A stretch of 64,000 nucleotides of DNA from Lepidurus packardi (GCA_023053545.1 JAKZAN010000002.1:1286375-1350374), one strand, 5' to 3'. Counted from the stretch's first letter, positions 11,540 through 24,191 are shown. The notes: generated by a model from the sequence alone, not told the origin. Translations and numbers: made by a program.

Positions 11540-14500
11540 TTCTTCTAGCAAATTCCTTTTAACCCTTGTATTTGATTGGCTTGGTTCTTAGTCTGAGCTT
11601 TGCGTTGCTGCTTGGCAGCTTTCTTTTCTTACCGTTGCTTTTCTTGACAAAAGTTTTGTCGTCCAAAAATATATGTATTGTCACGCCAATCTTTGTTAAT
11701 TGTTTCGTTTTAGCTTTGTTTCCCTTTTTTCTAACATTAATTAGCATAACAGCGCTTATCTCCTGTTTATACAAGATTTTACATTCCTTGCCTACTTCTG
11801 AAAGCAAGCATTTTCTTTGCTTTGATATTTTGTTTTTCAGGAAAGGGAAAGCACTTGATTGACTGACTGTGCTCCTTTAATTGACTGGGGAGTTTAGAAG
11901 GGACTTGTTGAGAACCCTACTGAGCGTAGAAGTAGGCAAGAATTGTAAAAACAAAACCTGATCAAACGGTCCTTGATTGTTAACGAAATACGTAAAGGAT
12001 GGGAACGTTATAAACCTGTTGTAGAAGAAATAGAGGACAACCCACATATTGAGAATACAATGGAATAATCTTTGCCCTAAGCCAATGGGGACGAAGCGGA
12101 TTGCGTTTCCGAACCTAAAAATCCCCTAGGAATTGGCAGTATCAATAACCCCCCAAAATAAACAAAATCTCGGACCTACATAGCAATAAGCACAAGTTTG
12201 TGCTTCCGCGTGGCGTACTCTACAAGACCATAGAACAGAAATGGGTGACGACAAAGGCGTGGACAGAACTTCGGGGCTGCAGAAAAACGTCCGTATGCGT
12301 TTGTTGGAGGATGGGAGGAAAATTATTGTGAAATCTGGAAGAAACTGAATGAGTTGGATCTAATTGAGGAAAATACAACTGCCAAACCCGGTTATGTTGC
12401 CTGGTGAAAGGACATCGAAAAGAAACATTGGAAGAACGTCGGAAATTAAGATTGGTTGCCTACGTTGAGCTCGTTATACTCCGTTATACTGTTCCTTCCC
12501 TAAAACACGTTATATTTTTTAAAAATAATATCCATTTTGCAATATGCATGTTGTCCTTTCAAGTGCGTGTACACATTTTTGTATGAAAGGTCTGACTGCA
12601 GATATGTGAAAAATGACCAAAGTACAAAATGCATCTTGATGTTAGTCTTACACACAAATAAACCATTTGTTGTCAAATTACGTTACAAGTAAAGTAATTG
12701 AAACCCTCCAGACGAGGAAAAAGACTGAAATAAATAATCCGAATCTGAGAAGAGATATTCCCGAAACTCAACTTAGATAAAAACTAAATTGCCTTTAATT
12801 AATTTCCATTATAAATTATCATAGACATTATGTAATTCCATAAGGAACTGAAACTTTTGTCCTAACTTCAGCCTGCAAGACCAGGATTACACTAACCAAG
12901 TCATATTGTCGCGGATGGCTCTTGTTTATGCCTTGTATTTTCCTCTACGGTCTGAGCTAGACTCCCCTTTTCGGCTGGCTGCGTAGGTTTTTGTATCCCA
13001 AAAACGGGCAACGTTAGCAAAACGTTGACATCAAACATTACATTCTTATTTATATTAGCCATAGCCTTGACTAATCTCTCTAAACCTTGACCCGTAACAA
13101 TATTGAAAATTCGTGTCGAAGAAGAGGCTATACTGCATTTCTTTTTGCAAATTTGTATACATTGAAAATCATATATGTTTTAGTATTTTTGGGTTTGGGT
13201 CTTAAAAGTTTACTCGGAAGCTAAATAATGGAAATAGGGTGAATAGGTACTCATAAGGTGAACTATTTTGCTTTCTAAAAGATAATTTATAGAAAAAACG
13301 AGGTATTAGGTTTTACATGTCGTTGAGCACAGATTAATCATGTAATGTATCTACTTTTCATTTGAGTGGATGTATGAGCTGTAACCGATTGCAAACTGGA
13401 TTCTCGGATATTTGTCTGAGCCGTTGTCTCACTTGTGCAGGGTCATTTTTCCTTTAGTCTGGGACCCTGTAGTCCAGTTTCTTGTCTCCTATGTCGCAGT
13501 AACTCAGTGGAGCGACAACACATTCGGAATTGTTGCATACGAAGCTTTTTGAAGAGAAAAAGCAGCGACGATGTAGCAAACTTAACACTACGTTTGAACG
13601 CGATATAACGAGATAAGCACAGCTTGCCTAATGTTCACAATGTCGGCAGCCAGGCAGTAATAGCTTTTTGCCCATGATGCTACTTCCATAATCCACGTAA
13701 TATCCTTCAAAACCTATACGCTTAACTCCACACGTAACCTAAGGAAATCCCATATTTCTAAGTTTCATAGAATTTTCTTTTTGTTTGAGTGAATAACTTT
13801 GTCTATAGCTCTGATACTCCTTATTGCTGCATGGGAATCATAATCATGTCGCGAATGTAAAAGGTCAAAGAGTCCGTATGAAAAACGACAAGTTAGGGAT
13901 CATAATTATTGCGACTATATGCTCCATGATAGAAGTAAAGTTTTTCCATTTGGTCCGTGTTATCTAAAGAAAAGATGAAGAGAAAACCAAATACAATAAA
14001 ATAGAGAGTTGAAAGGGAAGTCATCCCATACTTGGAAACAAACATCTTTCGCCTCCAAAACATGGCGCGATAACCAGGTCTGCAAAGTCGTGCTTAACAG
14101 AATCAAGGATTTGCCCAGTGACACATTGCTAAGCGGTGCACCCCAAGCGATAAATGGAATATTTGACAAACTGTAAAACGTATTGTTAAAGCGCCTCAGG
14201 TAATTTGCTCCATTTAGTACATTTCGTGAATTACTCTCTGCTTTCGTCTGTGTTTGTCTTTTTGGGCAATTCAAACTTATTTTTTTTTTAAATTCACTTA
14301 TTTCTTGAGTTTGTGCAGAGAAAGCTTCGCTTATGCTAGCCCGGGCAAAGCTTTTGGGTTTGAAAGAATGAAACAGTTCTTGGCCAGAAGTGTTTTATTT
14401 CGGTCAAACTTGCCGCTTTAGTTTAGTTATAATCCCAGTGAGGGTCATTATAATCAGAGGTAGTTTTAATCCCAGTGAGGGCCATTTCTTGCTCATTTCT

Positions 14501-14560
14501 GAGAAAGCGCCCGGAAGAGAACGTAACAATTAACGAACTTTTCAATTTATGCCAACAGGA
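11540..14560. other. No recognisable gene
   Basis: Frames at 11566-11862, 12404-12586 and 14274-13960 have no recognisable motifs. The 11566 frame is very hydrophobic but has a full-length shadow frame on the opposite strand, so it is weak. AT-rich intergenic sequence otherwise. Confidence 0.5.
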
Positions 14561-14754
14561 AAGCTTCTGGAAAGGTTCAGAAAGCCATTTGGGTTCGATA
14601 AAAAACGTCCGTTTTAGGATTTAGCCTTTGACTCGTTTGTATGAATTCCGAGTAAGTCGTTTTCCCCCTTCTATGTTTGTTTTGCAGGATCTTCGCCACG
14701 TAGACCGCGGAAAGAGGGTGAAAGGAGGAAAGAACAATTTGGTGGGTTGTGGAA

Positions 14755-15565
14755 CTCGTCCAATGTATCGAAGCGAAAAGGAAGAGTGAATAAGTCGACT
14801 TGGTCAACGTCGCAATCGTCTGGAACTTGAGCCCTTTCTTTCAGACATTTTCTTTTGTGGGTGTTTTTCTCCTAATAATTTTGACATAATATTTTGATTT
14901 GAATGAACTCGATCTTTTCTATTAATATCTGCCTTGTCATTGTCTAATAGGCTTGAGATAGAGCTACGTTTGGCTACTATACCGTATTGGGAAATACCGC
15001 GAGCAGGACCGTTCAGTCTTCATGGTCGTCTGGGGTATGGTGCGCGTGGTTGTGGGGCCGGTGGAAGACCATCAGGCAAGGGACGGTATTGCATGTGTGG
15101 TGTTAAAGAGGTCGGAGTAAGTTCGAATTCTTTTTTTAAAAGTGTATGCTAAGGTTGTTGCTTTTATTCACATAGGCTATCTATCTTATTATTCACATAG
15201 GCTATCTATCTATCTATGGGATCTCCTGCGTGATTACTTAACAACATCTCCATGACATTGTGCCTTTATGTCGTTAAAAATTCCATTAGAAGAACGCAAA
15301 GAGTCTTGTGAGCTGCAGTTATCCAATTCACCAGCTTCGCCCTTGGTGTTCACTACTGGAGTTAAAGTATTTTCATTGGAATGAACTCGATTTCTTAAAA
15401 ATTAATATTTGCTTGGTCCTAGGCTCTCAAATGCTTCAGACGGAAACTTTCTTCAATTCCGCGGTGTTTTCAAGATTCTCGTACTCGTCCAATGTCTCGA
15501 AGGGAAAAGGAAGATGTAAATAATTCGACTTTGGCAACGTCGCAATCGTCTGGAACTTGAGCTCC
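14755..15565. repeat. Degenerate direct repeats of about 75 bp
   Basis: The segment at 14758-14832 (gtccaatgtatcgaagcg ... cgcaatcgtctggaacttgagc) recurs at 15487-15562 with about ten changes. A related pairing links 14945-15010 (aggcttgagatagagct ... ataccgtattgggaaa) with 15790-15850. The pattern suggests local duplication of an exon-sized unit of roughly 730-850 bp. I cannot name the product. Confidence 0.6.
15165..15218. repeat. Short tandem duplication with ATCT microsatellite
   Basis: The phrase ttattcacataggctatct occurs twice in tandem and runs into a short atct repeat. Confidence 0.7.
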
Positions 15566-16162
15566 GTGCGCAAGTTAGCACTGTGCTTTGTGTTACTTAC
15601 ATAATACTGATGCTTTTCTCTTTTGTTCTAGAATTCTCAGAGCGAAAATTAAGCTAAAGAGGACACTTCTAGACTCTTATGAGCTGCAGTTGTAAAATTC
15701 ACCAGTTTCATGCGTGGCGTTCATAACTGAAGGTAAACCCCCTTAAATGAAATGAACTGATTTTCGAACATTAACATCCCCTTGATCATAGGCTCTTGTA
15801 AGCTTGAGATGGAGGTCTGTTGCGCTAACATTCCGTATCGAAACATTGTGTGAACGGATCCTATAATTCGGAATGCGCTTTGAAGGGTAAGTTGTTCTCT
15901 TGATAATTTCGCTCAAAAAGAGTTTTCCGTAGTGGATTTTTTTTTTAATGTATTCATGTTTTTCTCATTCCTCTTTGCTCTAGTCTTCCTCTTTTGAGCC
16001 CCTAGTGCTCTTTCCTCGCTATTTAGTAGTGCAGACATTTCTAAAAAAGATTATCCGTGCATCAATGGCGATTCTTCCAGCCGATATACCGAAGATCATC
16101 GTCATCATCAGCTCTTCCCTCAACCCTTGCCTTGTCTTTGAGCGCCGCCGTAGCTGATCCCG

Positions 16163-16650
16163 TTGGTGTTTATTCACGTCGCCTTTGATTCGGATTTTGG
16201 ATTCGCCCTTTCTTGTGATGGGACTGGAGACCCAGAGAGCATAAGGTATGCTAGGAGAACTGACTTTTTCAGAAATGGACAAACCACACTTGAAGGCTTC
16301 ACCCAGACTGAAAATTGTCTGCTGAGCCGACTTGCAATTTCACCGGAAAATGATACGTCTACTTCCTTCGAAGCCTGCGTGTTGTCTAAATTGATGCTTA
16401 TCTTACAAATTTTACGCGGTAAGTTTTCTCTAGTATTACAATTAATAATGGAATTTATTGTTATAGAAGAGACCTTCTCGTTTCTGACAAACTCCTCCCA
16501 TCTTCACCGAAAACCATTCCGGCTACGTTGATGACCACAGACTTGCTGCAGTTGCTCTACGCAACGCTCTCCACGTTGGATTCCGTGGACTACACCCCGG
16601 GCTATACGGAGATAATTGGGAAAGATCAGGTCAAGCAAGCCCTGTAAAAG
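16163..16650 (+). CDS. Unrecognised, possibly spliced coding region
   Basis: An open frame from 16163 runs to a good splice donor (GTAAGT at 16418-16423). After a pyrimidine-rich stretch ending TATAG (near 16467) another frame is open to a TAA near 16647 and ends GYTEIIGKDQVKQAL. The phases of the two pieces do not match as drawn, so the model is uncertain. No family recognised. Confidence 0.3.
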
Positions 16651-16984
16651 TAAGATTCATGTCATTCTCTTTATTTGTGTACTGTCTACAACCAACAAAT
16701 CTCCTTGAAATCGCTCCGGAAGTAAGTGATTGGCATAATTCTATTCGAAAGGATGTAAAAATGGCCTTGGAGTTTTTTAAAGCATTGTTTAAAATCCCTG
16801 TATATTTTGTATAAACTCTCAGTATGAGCCTCTTAATTAAACTGCATATTGTTGCCATTGTTTATGAATTGGACTAAAGTTTATGTTCGAAATCCTCATA
16901 TTTTCTTCAATAGTATATTAGAAACTTCCAAATAGAACAAAAAATCCTTTTTTTTAAAGAAGGCGCTTCCAAATAGTGCCATTC

Positions 16985-17075
16985 AATTTCAGTATAGCAA
17001 TCAGTATTCAATATAGTTCAGTGTAGTTATCAGTTTTCAGTATTTAGTTTTCAGTATTCAATTTCAGTATTTCCC
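16985..17075. repeat. Degenerate cagtattcaattt repeats
   Basis: Variants of tcagtattcaat occur five to six times in 90 bases. Confidence 0.6.
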
Positions 17076-17079
17076 CGAT

Positions 17080-18235
17080 TTTTCATTCCTGCTCGGTTGC
17101 CCGCGCCTTATTGTCGAGAAAGGACAAAGCTTGTTGCTAACAATGAGTATACGCTCTTGCGTTTGAGTGACTAATCCCCGCTTTGCACGTAAATCGCTTC
17201 ACCACGCAGAAATAGAAGATCTCCACAGCTCTCAACAAGGAAAAACTAATGAGACATGTCTGACATGCAGTGAGACATGCCTGGCTCAGCATGAACGATA
17301 AATATTTTCTTCCAGCAAATTGGTTTGCAGTCCGGTTTGCATACCAAATGAACCAACGTATTCTAAAACACCATGATCTACATTACTGTCACGGTAGTTT
17401 GTTATGTTTCAAATGTTGTATTCTAAAGATTTTTGTTTATTGTTTGGTTCATTGTATTATAATTTTTGTTTATTCTTGTTTCGTTTATTATTTATTTTTT
17501 TTCTTATTTATTTCTTCTTTGTTTTGTTTGTTATTTAGTTTATTATTGTTTTGTTTATTTTATTGTATTTTGGGTTTGTTTTTTGTTTATTATGTCCTAC
17601 ATTATGGGACAATAATTGCCCTCTGGCCGTGCGCAGTGGTTGTCTGCAGAACTTTTACGTCACGACTGAAAAGCATTCAAACGCTGACACCCTGATGGGC
17701 TAACCTTCTATAAAGTAACCTTGGCATACGAGAGCGAATTTGAACCTAACGGAACCGAAATGCCACTCGCGATTCACCTTTTCGTTGGACAGACAACATT
17801 CAAAAATCCCGCTCGTCAACGCTTGGAACTTGTGATGTGGTCGGGAGTCAACTGTTTGGGCGGGGTTTGTGCCTTTGCGACCTGTTAAGGCTTAGGCCAG
17901 AAAAGAAACGAGTGTTACGAGAAGACCGATTCTGGTTTTAATCCGTATTGGATTTTTTCTATTTGTAGGAGTACACTATGTTGCGAAGGAACAAATAGAG
18001 TTATCTATACGGGGCTTTAATGGGCATTATTAACGGAGTGGCTTCTATACGACTCACTTAGGATTCAGGATTCAGGATGTCGAGAAATACTTCGGGGCTT
18101 GTGCCATGTTTTTGTAAACTATACTAGGGAAGTTTCTGGGTAACACTGGAATATTATATATTTGTTTACAGATATAAAATACTTGGATTCTAGGTTGAGA
18201 GACAAAGGAGACATTTAGCATCGATTTTGCAGAAT
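17080..18235. other. No gene; T-rich low-complexity tract
   Basis: 17415-17600 is a T-rich low-complexity run built from tttgttta-like phrases. The 141-residue frame across it is an artefact of that composition. The rest holds nothing I recognise. Confidence 0.6.
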
Positions 18236-18239
18236 TACG

Positions 18240-18830
18240 GGTCTCCCGACAACGTTTGAGCCCTCAATAGAAAGATAAGAGGGCCGCCCCTATGAATCGA
18301 ATGTCCGATTTTGAATGCGCTAATAGGTGAAGGCACAAGGTCTCCGACCAACTGTCCCCGCGTGTTATAAGGATAGGGAAATTAGAAATTTGGCGGAAAG
18401 GGGTGGAGCTTAAACCGCTAAATAATTAATTACTAGGTTAATATGCATAATTGACATAGGGGTTCCCATAGCCAGAACATGTAGTTTGGTCTCTTCTATA
18501 ACAAATATTTTTTCTTTTTGAAACCTTACTCTCCCTTTAAACAAGGAGCGTGAACCAGTTGTTGGGATCCACAAATGTGAAGATACCCCGTTCCTTTCTC
18601 TGACGTGGACAAGTTCTTCTGGTAGGAGTTTAGAAATGGCTAGGTAGAAGTTGTGTTGTGCCCAGAAGAACTTTGTAAGTCCACGGCGGAGAAAACCCGA
18701 GGGTATAAGCACCAGTGGTACCCGACTGTATAAAAAGGAAGCCACTGTCTGGCCACTCGTTTAGTTCTTCTGCAGTTTTGGGCGTGTCCGCGTAGAAAAA
18801 ATTGAAGTAATGTAACATTAAAGTACATTT
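18240..18830 (-). other. Unrecognised repeat-derived region
   Basis: Two minus-strand frames overlap at 18828-18410 without a known motif. The phrase aactgtcccc(g/c)cgtgttataaggat is present here near 18352 and again at 19812-19838 at the edge of the LINE fragment, so this is probably transposon-derived. Confidence 0.4.
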
Positions 18831-18899
18831 TTATTAAAAATAAGAAGAAGAATAAATTACGCGTTTTTTCAAAAAAGTAAGAGTAAAATTAATTTTTTT

Positions 18900-18955
18900 T
18901 TTTAAAAGTAATGTAATAGTAATGTAATAGTAATGTAAAAGTAAGTAAGTAAATT
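18900..18955. repeat. agtaatgtaat short tandem repeat
   Basis: The phrase agtaatgtaa repeats four times and then degrades to agtaagtaagtaa. Confidence 0.75.
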
Positions 18956-19115
18956 ACATTTTTTAAAATTCAATACCAACGTAGGCTTTCGCCTATTGTC
19001 GGTGTTCTTTATTAAAGGTATATTTTTACATAGCGCTTTTCTAAGCTCATGATGTAGGCCTAAATATTTCATGTAGGGAAGTTAGTTTACCCGGGGAGTT
19101 TACCGTGCTCCTAAA

Positions 19116-19843
19116 TCATTTTTTTAGCTTCCTTGAAAAAACTTGCAAACAGTTGGAACATTTTTTTGATAGGTTAAAAGTGTTTCGGTGTTCAAGTGTA
19201 GTTTGTGGCAACTTAATTGTCGTAAAAGAGTAGCTCGAGTCGTCGGCAGTGGTAGGGTAGGTGGGCAATGTCCTGTCGAGTCTGGTCTTGGCAAGAACCA
19301 CGATCGTTGTCTGTTTTCTTGATTCTTCGTAAGTAGGATGTGTTAGGGTAGTGGCCTGTGCGTAAGTGAATTCTTGTTGATATGACCGGTTTTGGTAGTT
19401 TTAACGTTGTAATCGATTTTTGTAATGTAATTTTGTAATTCCTGAAAAGCGTTTTTTCCAATACAAGATTTAGCTTGGGGAGGCCAGTTTGGCAGTCATA
19501 GGGGTGGATTTTAATGCGGTTGTAATTGATAAGAGTGCTTTTCTGTAAATTTGTCCCAACGGTTGAAGATTGCTTGAAGAAATGTTGCTCCAGGCTGGAA
19601 AGCCAAATTGTAGTTTTGAGATTACCGTGGCTAGGAAGAGAGTTCCTAGTTACATGCGATGTGCTTTTCGAGATGAAGCTTATTTTACGTATTTGTTGTT
19701 GGTTAAAATTGCACTCAGAAGCGAGGTAGTTAGTGTCATTTTGCCCGTTTTATTTAGTATCGTATAGATTAGGCCCAAGTATTTAACCGTTTCTTTGGCT
19801 AGCTCTCCGGCTAACTGTCCCCCCGTGTTATAAGGATGGTAGC
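19116..19843 (-). pseudogene. LINE 3' fragment (RNase H and C-terminal zinc motif)
   Basis: On the minus strand, LRTGHYPNTSYLRRIKKTD and then a Cys/His block ending LPYHCRRLE are typical of the region after RNase H in LINE ORF2 proteins. Frames are broken. A related fragment lies at 25606-25914 with the similar ending ILYHCRRLNKERTLL. The Gypsy element that follows is inserted at its edge. Confidence 0.7.
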
Positions 19844-19848
19844 TTAAC

Positions 19849-20070
19849 TGTAATGTATTAGTCATTAACCTTAACCTTAACCTTGTGTTAGTCATCATTA
19901 ACCTCAACCTACCCTGACCTGACCTGACCTAATCTTAGATGATCCCAATTAGTCTTAACTTTGAACCTTTCCTATCCTCCTATAAATACTTGTACTAGAA
20001 GCAGAATACAGTCAGTCGATACTCAACATCCCAGTATCTCATTACTCAGTTGAACACGCCGAGTATTACA
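19849..20070 (+). repeat. 5' LTR of Gypsy-C
   Basis: 222 bp, TGTAAT...ATTACA, identical by eye to the 3' copy. Contains three ccttaa units near the start and a tataaata box about 65 bp before the end. The primer binding site TGGCGACGAGGA follows from 20072 and fits the 3' end of a tRNA-Ser. Confidence 0.93.
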
Positions 20071-20087
20071 TTGGCGACGAGGAGAGG

Positions 20088-23000
20088 ATGGCCTCTTCTC
20101 TACCACTGTTTAGTGAATTTAGCATACAGGAGGAGCCAGAGACCGTGGGCACCCGCTGGACAAGATGGCTTCAACGTTTTGAGAATCTCCTCAAAGCCAT
20201 GGACGTCCGCCTCAAGTCAACCGATACTGCAGACACCAGGAGAGAGACAGACGAACGACGACTTGCACTCCTTCTCCACTACGCAGGATCTGAAGTAGTC
20301 GACGTGTATAACGCCCTTCCACAACCCGAAGCGGAAAAAGACACATACACCACAGCTCAGCCACTGTTAAACGCCTATTTCAAACCTAAGAAAAACCTAG
20401 AGCTTGAGATCTTCAAATTTCGTCAAATCAAGCAAGAAAGTAAAGAAAACATTGATACTTTCGTAACCAAACTTAGGCTAGCAGCAGACAGATGCGAATT
20501 TCCGAACAAAGATCAAGAAATCAAGCAACAAGTCATACAAGGCTGTTCATCGTCCTCATTCCGGAAAGTCTGCCTGAGGGAGAACATGACACTGGACCAG
20601 ATACTAACTCACGCCAGGTCCCGAGATGCTGCGAGCCTTTACAACACTCATCTTGATAATACCACGGAAGAACATAGCGCTAACATTGTCAAGAAAGACA
20701 GCCGTCCGAAAACCAACGATCGAACAAACCCAAAGACGCCCCAGGAGTCGGACAACCGTTCAAAGTGTCGGAATTGCGGTGGAACCTGGCCCCATCCCAG
20801 TTTTTGTCCAGCTAAAGGCAAAACATGTTATAAATGCAACAAAGCTAACCATTTTTCCAAAGTTTGCAGAAGCCAGGCGAAACGTGAGAAATCTGAAGAA
20901 GTTAAACCTGTGCAGCACTCAACTGATACAGACAGCGAGGAAGAAGACGCCGAACCATTTGTCTTCGCTCTCAACAACGGGAAGAAAGATACCAGACCCA
21001 TGACGTCAATCAACATAGAAGGTACCACCATCCCCATGATGATTGATACTGGAGCCACCTGCAACATTATCAGCTTAAAAGCATTTGACCAAATTGTAAG
21101 CCGTCCTACGCTTAATCCAGCACACGCCGCTGTAAACGCATTTGGCAACAAACGAATCTCAATTTTGGGATTTTTTAAAGCTCATCTAAAGTCAAAACAT
21201 GCGGAAACCAAAGCACTCGTCTATGTTAGTCAAGAAACAAGCGCAGAATGCATCCTCGGGTATAAAACCTCTAAAACACTTAAATTAGTACAAATCATTA
21301 ACTCAATTAAAAGTCGTAATGCTTACGAAAACCTGAAAGTCCAGTTTCCCAAAGTTTTTAGTGGCTTAGGAAAAATGTCAGATTACCAGGTACAACTCCA
21401 CATCGACTCATCCGTACAGCCAGTCACCCAAAAACATCGCCGAGTCGGATTCCACCTACGGAAAGCAGTATCGGAAGAAATTAAAAACTTGTTATCAGCG
21501 GACATCATCGAGCCTGTAACCGAAGGACCGACACCGTGGATTTCACCATGTTTAGCCGTGCCAAAGCCCAAGCAGCCGGGGAAAATCCGAATTTGCGTCG
21601 ATATGAGAGCACCAAATAAAGCAATACTGCGTACAAGACATGTCATCCCAACAATAGAAGACCTTATCGTAGACTTAAACGAAGCAAAATTTTTTAGTAA
21701 GCTCGATTTAAACCAAGGTTACCATCAGATGGAATTACACCCGGATTCCCGTTATATTACAACATTCGCAACACACAAAGGATTATTCCGCTACAAACGA
21801 CTAAATTTCGGAGTCAATAGCGCAGCGGAGATCTTTGATAATATTATCCGACAGACGATAAGTGGAATACCTGGAGTCTGCAACCGCAGCGATGATATCC
21901 TCGTGACTGGACGCAACCAAGAGGAGCACGACCGCAACTTAATAGAAGTCATTCGTCGACTAGCGAAAAAAAATTTGACCTTAAACTTCAACAAATGTGA
22001 GTTCGGTAAAACGAATTTAACTTTTTATGGTTTACACTTCAGCCAAAATGGGTTAGCTCCAGACCAAAGCAAAATTGACGCCATCAATGCCGCCACTGAA
22101 CCAACAACCCCGGAAGAAGTTTCCAGTTTTCTTGGCATGATAACTTTTTGCAGCCGGTTTATTCCCAAAGCAGCCGCCATCAGTGAACCACTCCGCAAGT
22201 TAACACACACGAAAACTACTTGGTCCTGGAACACTGAACACCAAGAAGCCTTTGACAATCTGAAAAAAGGACTTCGTGAAGCTACCACGCTGGCGTATTT
22301 TGACACTTCCAAAGAAACCACCATTATCGTAGACGCAAGCCCGAAAGGACTAGGAGCTATCCTCACGCAAACTTCAAAAAATGGAATGTACACGCCCATT
22401 TCATTTGCTAGCCGCCTTCTTACTGACATCGAGTCCAGATATTCACAGATCGAGAGAGAAGCATTGGCGATAACGTGGGCCATTCTCCACTTCCATCTTT
22501 ACCTAATCGGAAAACAATTCACAGTAGTCACTGATCACAAACCATTAGAAAGCATCTTTAACAAGCCCCATGTCCAACCGCCAGCACGTATTGAACGATG
22601 GTTGCTTAAACTTCAACTTTATGATTTTAAAGTCGTTTTTCAGCCTGGCAAGCATAACGCCGCAGATTTTATGTCCCGTCATCCGACACCGAAGAGTACC
22701 TCCTCATCCAGGGAGCAGGTAATAGCTGAGCACTACGTCCATTCAACATGTACAACCGCTGTCCCGAAGTCAATCACCTTGCAAGAGATAGCGCAAGAAA
22801 CCAAAAACGACAAGCCAATGCAGATCATGATGGGTCGTTTGCAAAACTCAGGAGCGAGCTTACACCTTCACCTCAAACCAGAAGAAGAAGATCAACTAGC
22901 AGCTTTAAGTAAGGTAAAAGAGCAGCTAACGAAGATTAATACCGAAAATGGTGACATACTACTTAAAGGAACCAAGATTGTAATCCCGAATTCCCTAGCT

Positions 23001-24191
23001 CCAAGAATTGTTGACATTGCACACCAGGGACACCTTGGCATCGTAAAAACCAAAGGACTCATCAGAGAAAAAGTTTGGGTTTTTAATCTAGACAAGTTGG
23101 TTGAGGAAAAAATCAAGAATTGCCCTCCTTGCCAAGCGTGCGGACCAAAAACACCATCAACTCCCTTACAAATGTCAAGTCTCCCAGCTGGCCCATGGAT
23201 TGAAATCAGCGTCGATTTCGCCGAAATCCAGAACGAATATCTACTTGTCCTCTACGACGACTACTCCCGATTCCCGTTAGTTAGCCGAGTCAAGAGCACC
23301 TCAGCAGGATGCGTCATTCCCAAACTACAGGAATTTTTCGCCATCTTTGGAATTCCAGAAACACTAAAATCCGACAATGGACCTCCGTTTAACAGTCAAG
23401 AATTCAGAGATTTTTCCCAAAGGTACAATTTTAAACACCGGAAAATTACGCCTGTCTGGCCCCAAGCAAATGGAGGAGTGGAGCGTTTTATGAAAACTCT
23501 GAAGAAATCTCTCCGATGTGCTTCCGTAGAAGGTTTACCCTGGCAGAATCAAATAACTAAACTCCTTTTTCATTATAGATCTTCACCGCATTCTTGCACA
23601 GGAGAAACCCCAGCTTACCTCCTTTTTGGAAGGCCACTAAGGAACCAACTACCGCAGCTACCACTCACGAAAACTAATACACCTGTAAGAAGCCAAGATT
23701 ATGCAGCCAAGACGAAAATGAAGAAATATGCAGATAGAAAAGCTGTAGACCAAAAAATCAAGATTGGTGACACCGTCCTAGCCAGAAGAGAAGGGATCCA
23801 ACGCAAGCTTAGAACTCCTTACGACCCGAATCCTTATCAAGTATCCGATATGAAAGGCACAATGGTTACCGCAACCCGACAAGATCGACAGCTTACCAGG
23901 AACGCTTCACATTTCCGGATTGTTAATGCACCCGACAATTTCAAGGAAACAAAAAGGATTCCGAGAAAAGTGGAAACCGAAGAAGACGACTCGGATGACG
24001 ACAGCCAGCCGATGTTTAATACTGACTCCAGTACAGCTACCACCAACATTAACGACGCCAACACATCCAACTCCAATAATAATACCGATGATGTAGATAT
24101 AACCACCAACGCCGACGCCACAGAACACTCAAGACCACAGAGAAACCGAACATTACCCAAACGTTATGAAGACTGTGAGCTGAATTTTTAA
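20088..24191 (+). CDS. Gag-Pol polyprotein of Gypsy-C
   Basis: One 1,367-residue ORF carries every retrotransposon function. Gag comes first, followed by two CCHC knuckles (CRNCGG...C and CYKCNKANHFSKVC, residues about 228-261). The protease has MIDTGATCN (about 319-327). The reverse transcriptase has VDMRAPNKA, FSKLDLNQGYHQ and the SDDILVTG catalytic box (about 604-611), a variant in which Tyr of the usual YxDD is replaced, as in K02A2.6-like elements. RNase H has IIVDASPKGLGAILTQ. The integrase has a zinc-binding H-H-C-C (HQGHLGIVKTKG ... CPPCQAC) and D-D-E in SVDFAE, KSDNGPPF and GGVERF. ATG at 20088 is just 18 bases after the LTR. Gag and Pol are in one frame, so no frameshift is needed. 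The C-terminus is acidic and Asn-rich. Confidence 0.95.
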   Translation: MASSLPLFSEFSIQEEPETVGTRWTRWLQRFENLLKAMDVRLKSTDTADTRRETDERRLALLLHYAGSEVVDVYNALPQPEAEKDTYTTAQPLLNAYFKPKKNLELEIFKFRQIKQESKENIDTFVTKLRLAADRCEFPNKDQEIKQQVIQGCSSSSFRKVCLRENMTLDQILTHARSRDAASLYNTHLDNTTEEHSANIVKKDSRPKTNDRTNPKTPQESDNRSKCRNCGGTWPHPSFCPAKGKTCYKCNKANHFSKVCRSQAKREKSEEVKPVQHSTDTDSEEEDAEPFVFALNNGKKDTRPMTSINIEGTTIPMMIDTGATCNIISLKAFDQIVSRPTLNPAHAAVNAFGNKRISILGFFKAHLKSKHAETKALVYVSQETSAECILGYKTSKTLKLVQIINSIKSRNAYENLKVQFPKVFSGLGKMSDYQVQLHIDSSVQPVTQKHRRVGFHLRKAVSEEIKNLLSADIIEPVTEGPTPWISPCLAVPKPKQPGKIRICVDMRAPNKAILRTRHVIPTIEDLIVDLNEAKFFSKLDLNQGYHQMELHPDSRYITTFATHKGLFRYKRLNFGVNSAAEIFDNIIRQTISGIPGVCNRSDDILVTGRNQEEHDRNLIEVIRRLAKKNLTLNFNKCEFGKTNLTFYGLHFSQNGLAPDQSKIDAINAATEPTTPEEVSSFLGMITFCSRFIPKAAAISEPLRKLTHTKTTWSWNTEHQEAFDNLKKGLREATTLAYFDTSKETTIIVDASPKGLGAILTQTSKNGMYTPISFASRLLTDIESRYSQIEREALAITWAILHFHLYLIGKQFTVVTDHKPLESIFNKPHVQPPARIERWLLKLQLYDFKVVFQPGKHNAADFMSRHPTPKSTSSSREQVIAEHYVHSTCTTAVPKSITLQEIAQETKNDKPMQIMMGRLQNSGASLHLHLKPEEEDQLAALSKVKEQLTKINTENGDILLKGTKIVIPNSLAPRIVDIAHQGHLGIVKTKGLIREKVWVFNLDKLVEEKIKNCPPCQACGPKTPSTPLQMSSLPAGPWIEISVDFAEIQNEYLLVLYDDYSRFPLVSRVKSTSAGCVIPKLQEFFAIFGIPETLKSDNGPPFNSQEFRDFSQRYNFKHRKITPVWPQANGGVERFMKTLKKSLRCASVEGLPWQNQITKLLFHYRSSPHSCTGETPAYLLFGRPLRNQLPQLPLTKTNTPVRSQDYAAKTKMKKYADRKAVDQKIKIGDTVLARREGIQRKLRTPYDPNPYQVSDMKGTMVTATRQDRQLTRNASHFRIVNAPDNFKETKRIPRKVETEEDDSDDDSQPMFNTDSSTATTNINDANTSNSNNNTDDVDITTNADATEHSRPQRNRTLPKRYEDCELNF

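Noticed and set aside
11566-11862. Small membrane protein gene
   Set aside because: T-rich composition, no homology recognised, and an opposite-strand frame of similar length.
17400-17640. Hydrophobic 141-residue ORF
   Set aside because: Produced by T-rich low-complexity sequence giving Phe/Leu/Ile codons.
19855-19930. Telomere-like repeat (TTAACC)
   Set aside because: Only three units, part of an LTR, repeated identically at 24245, and not the metazoan TTAGGG motif.
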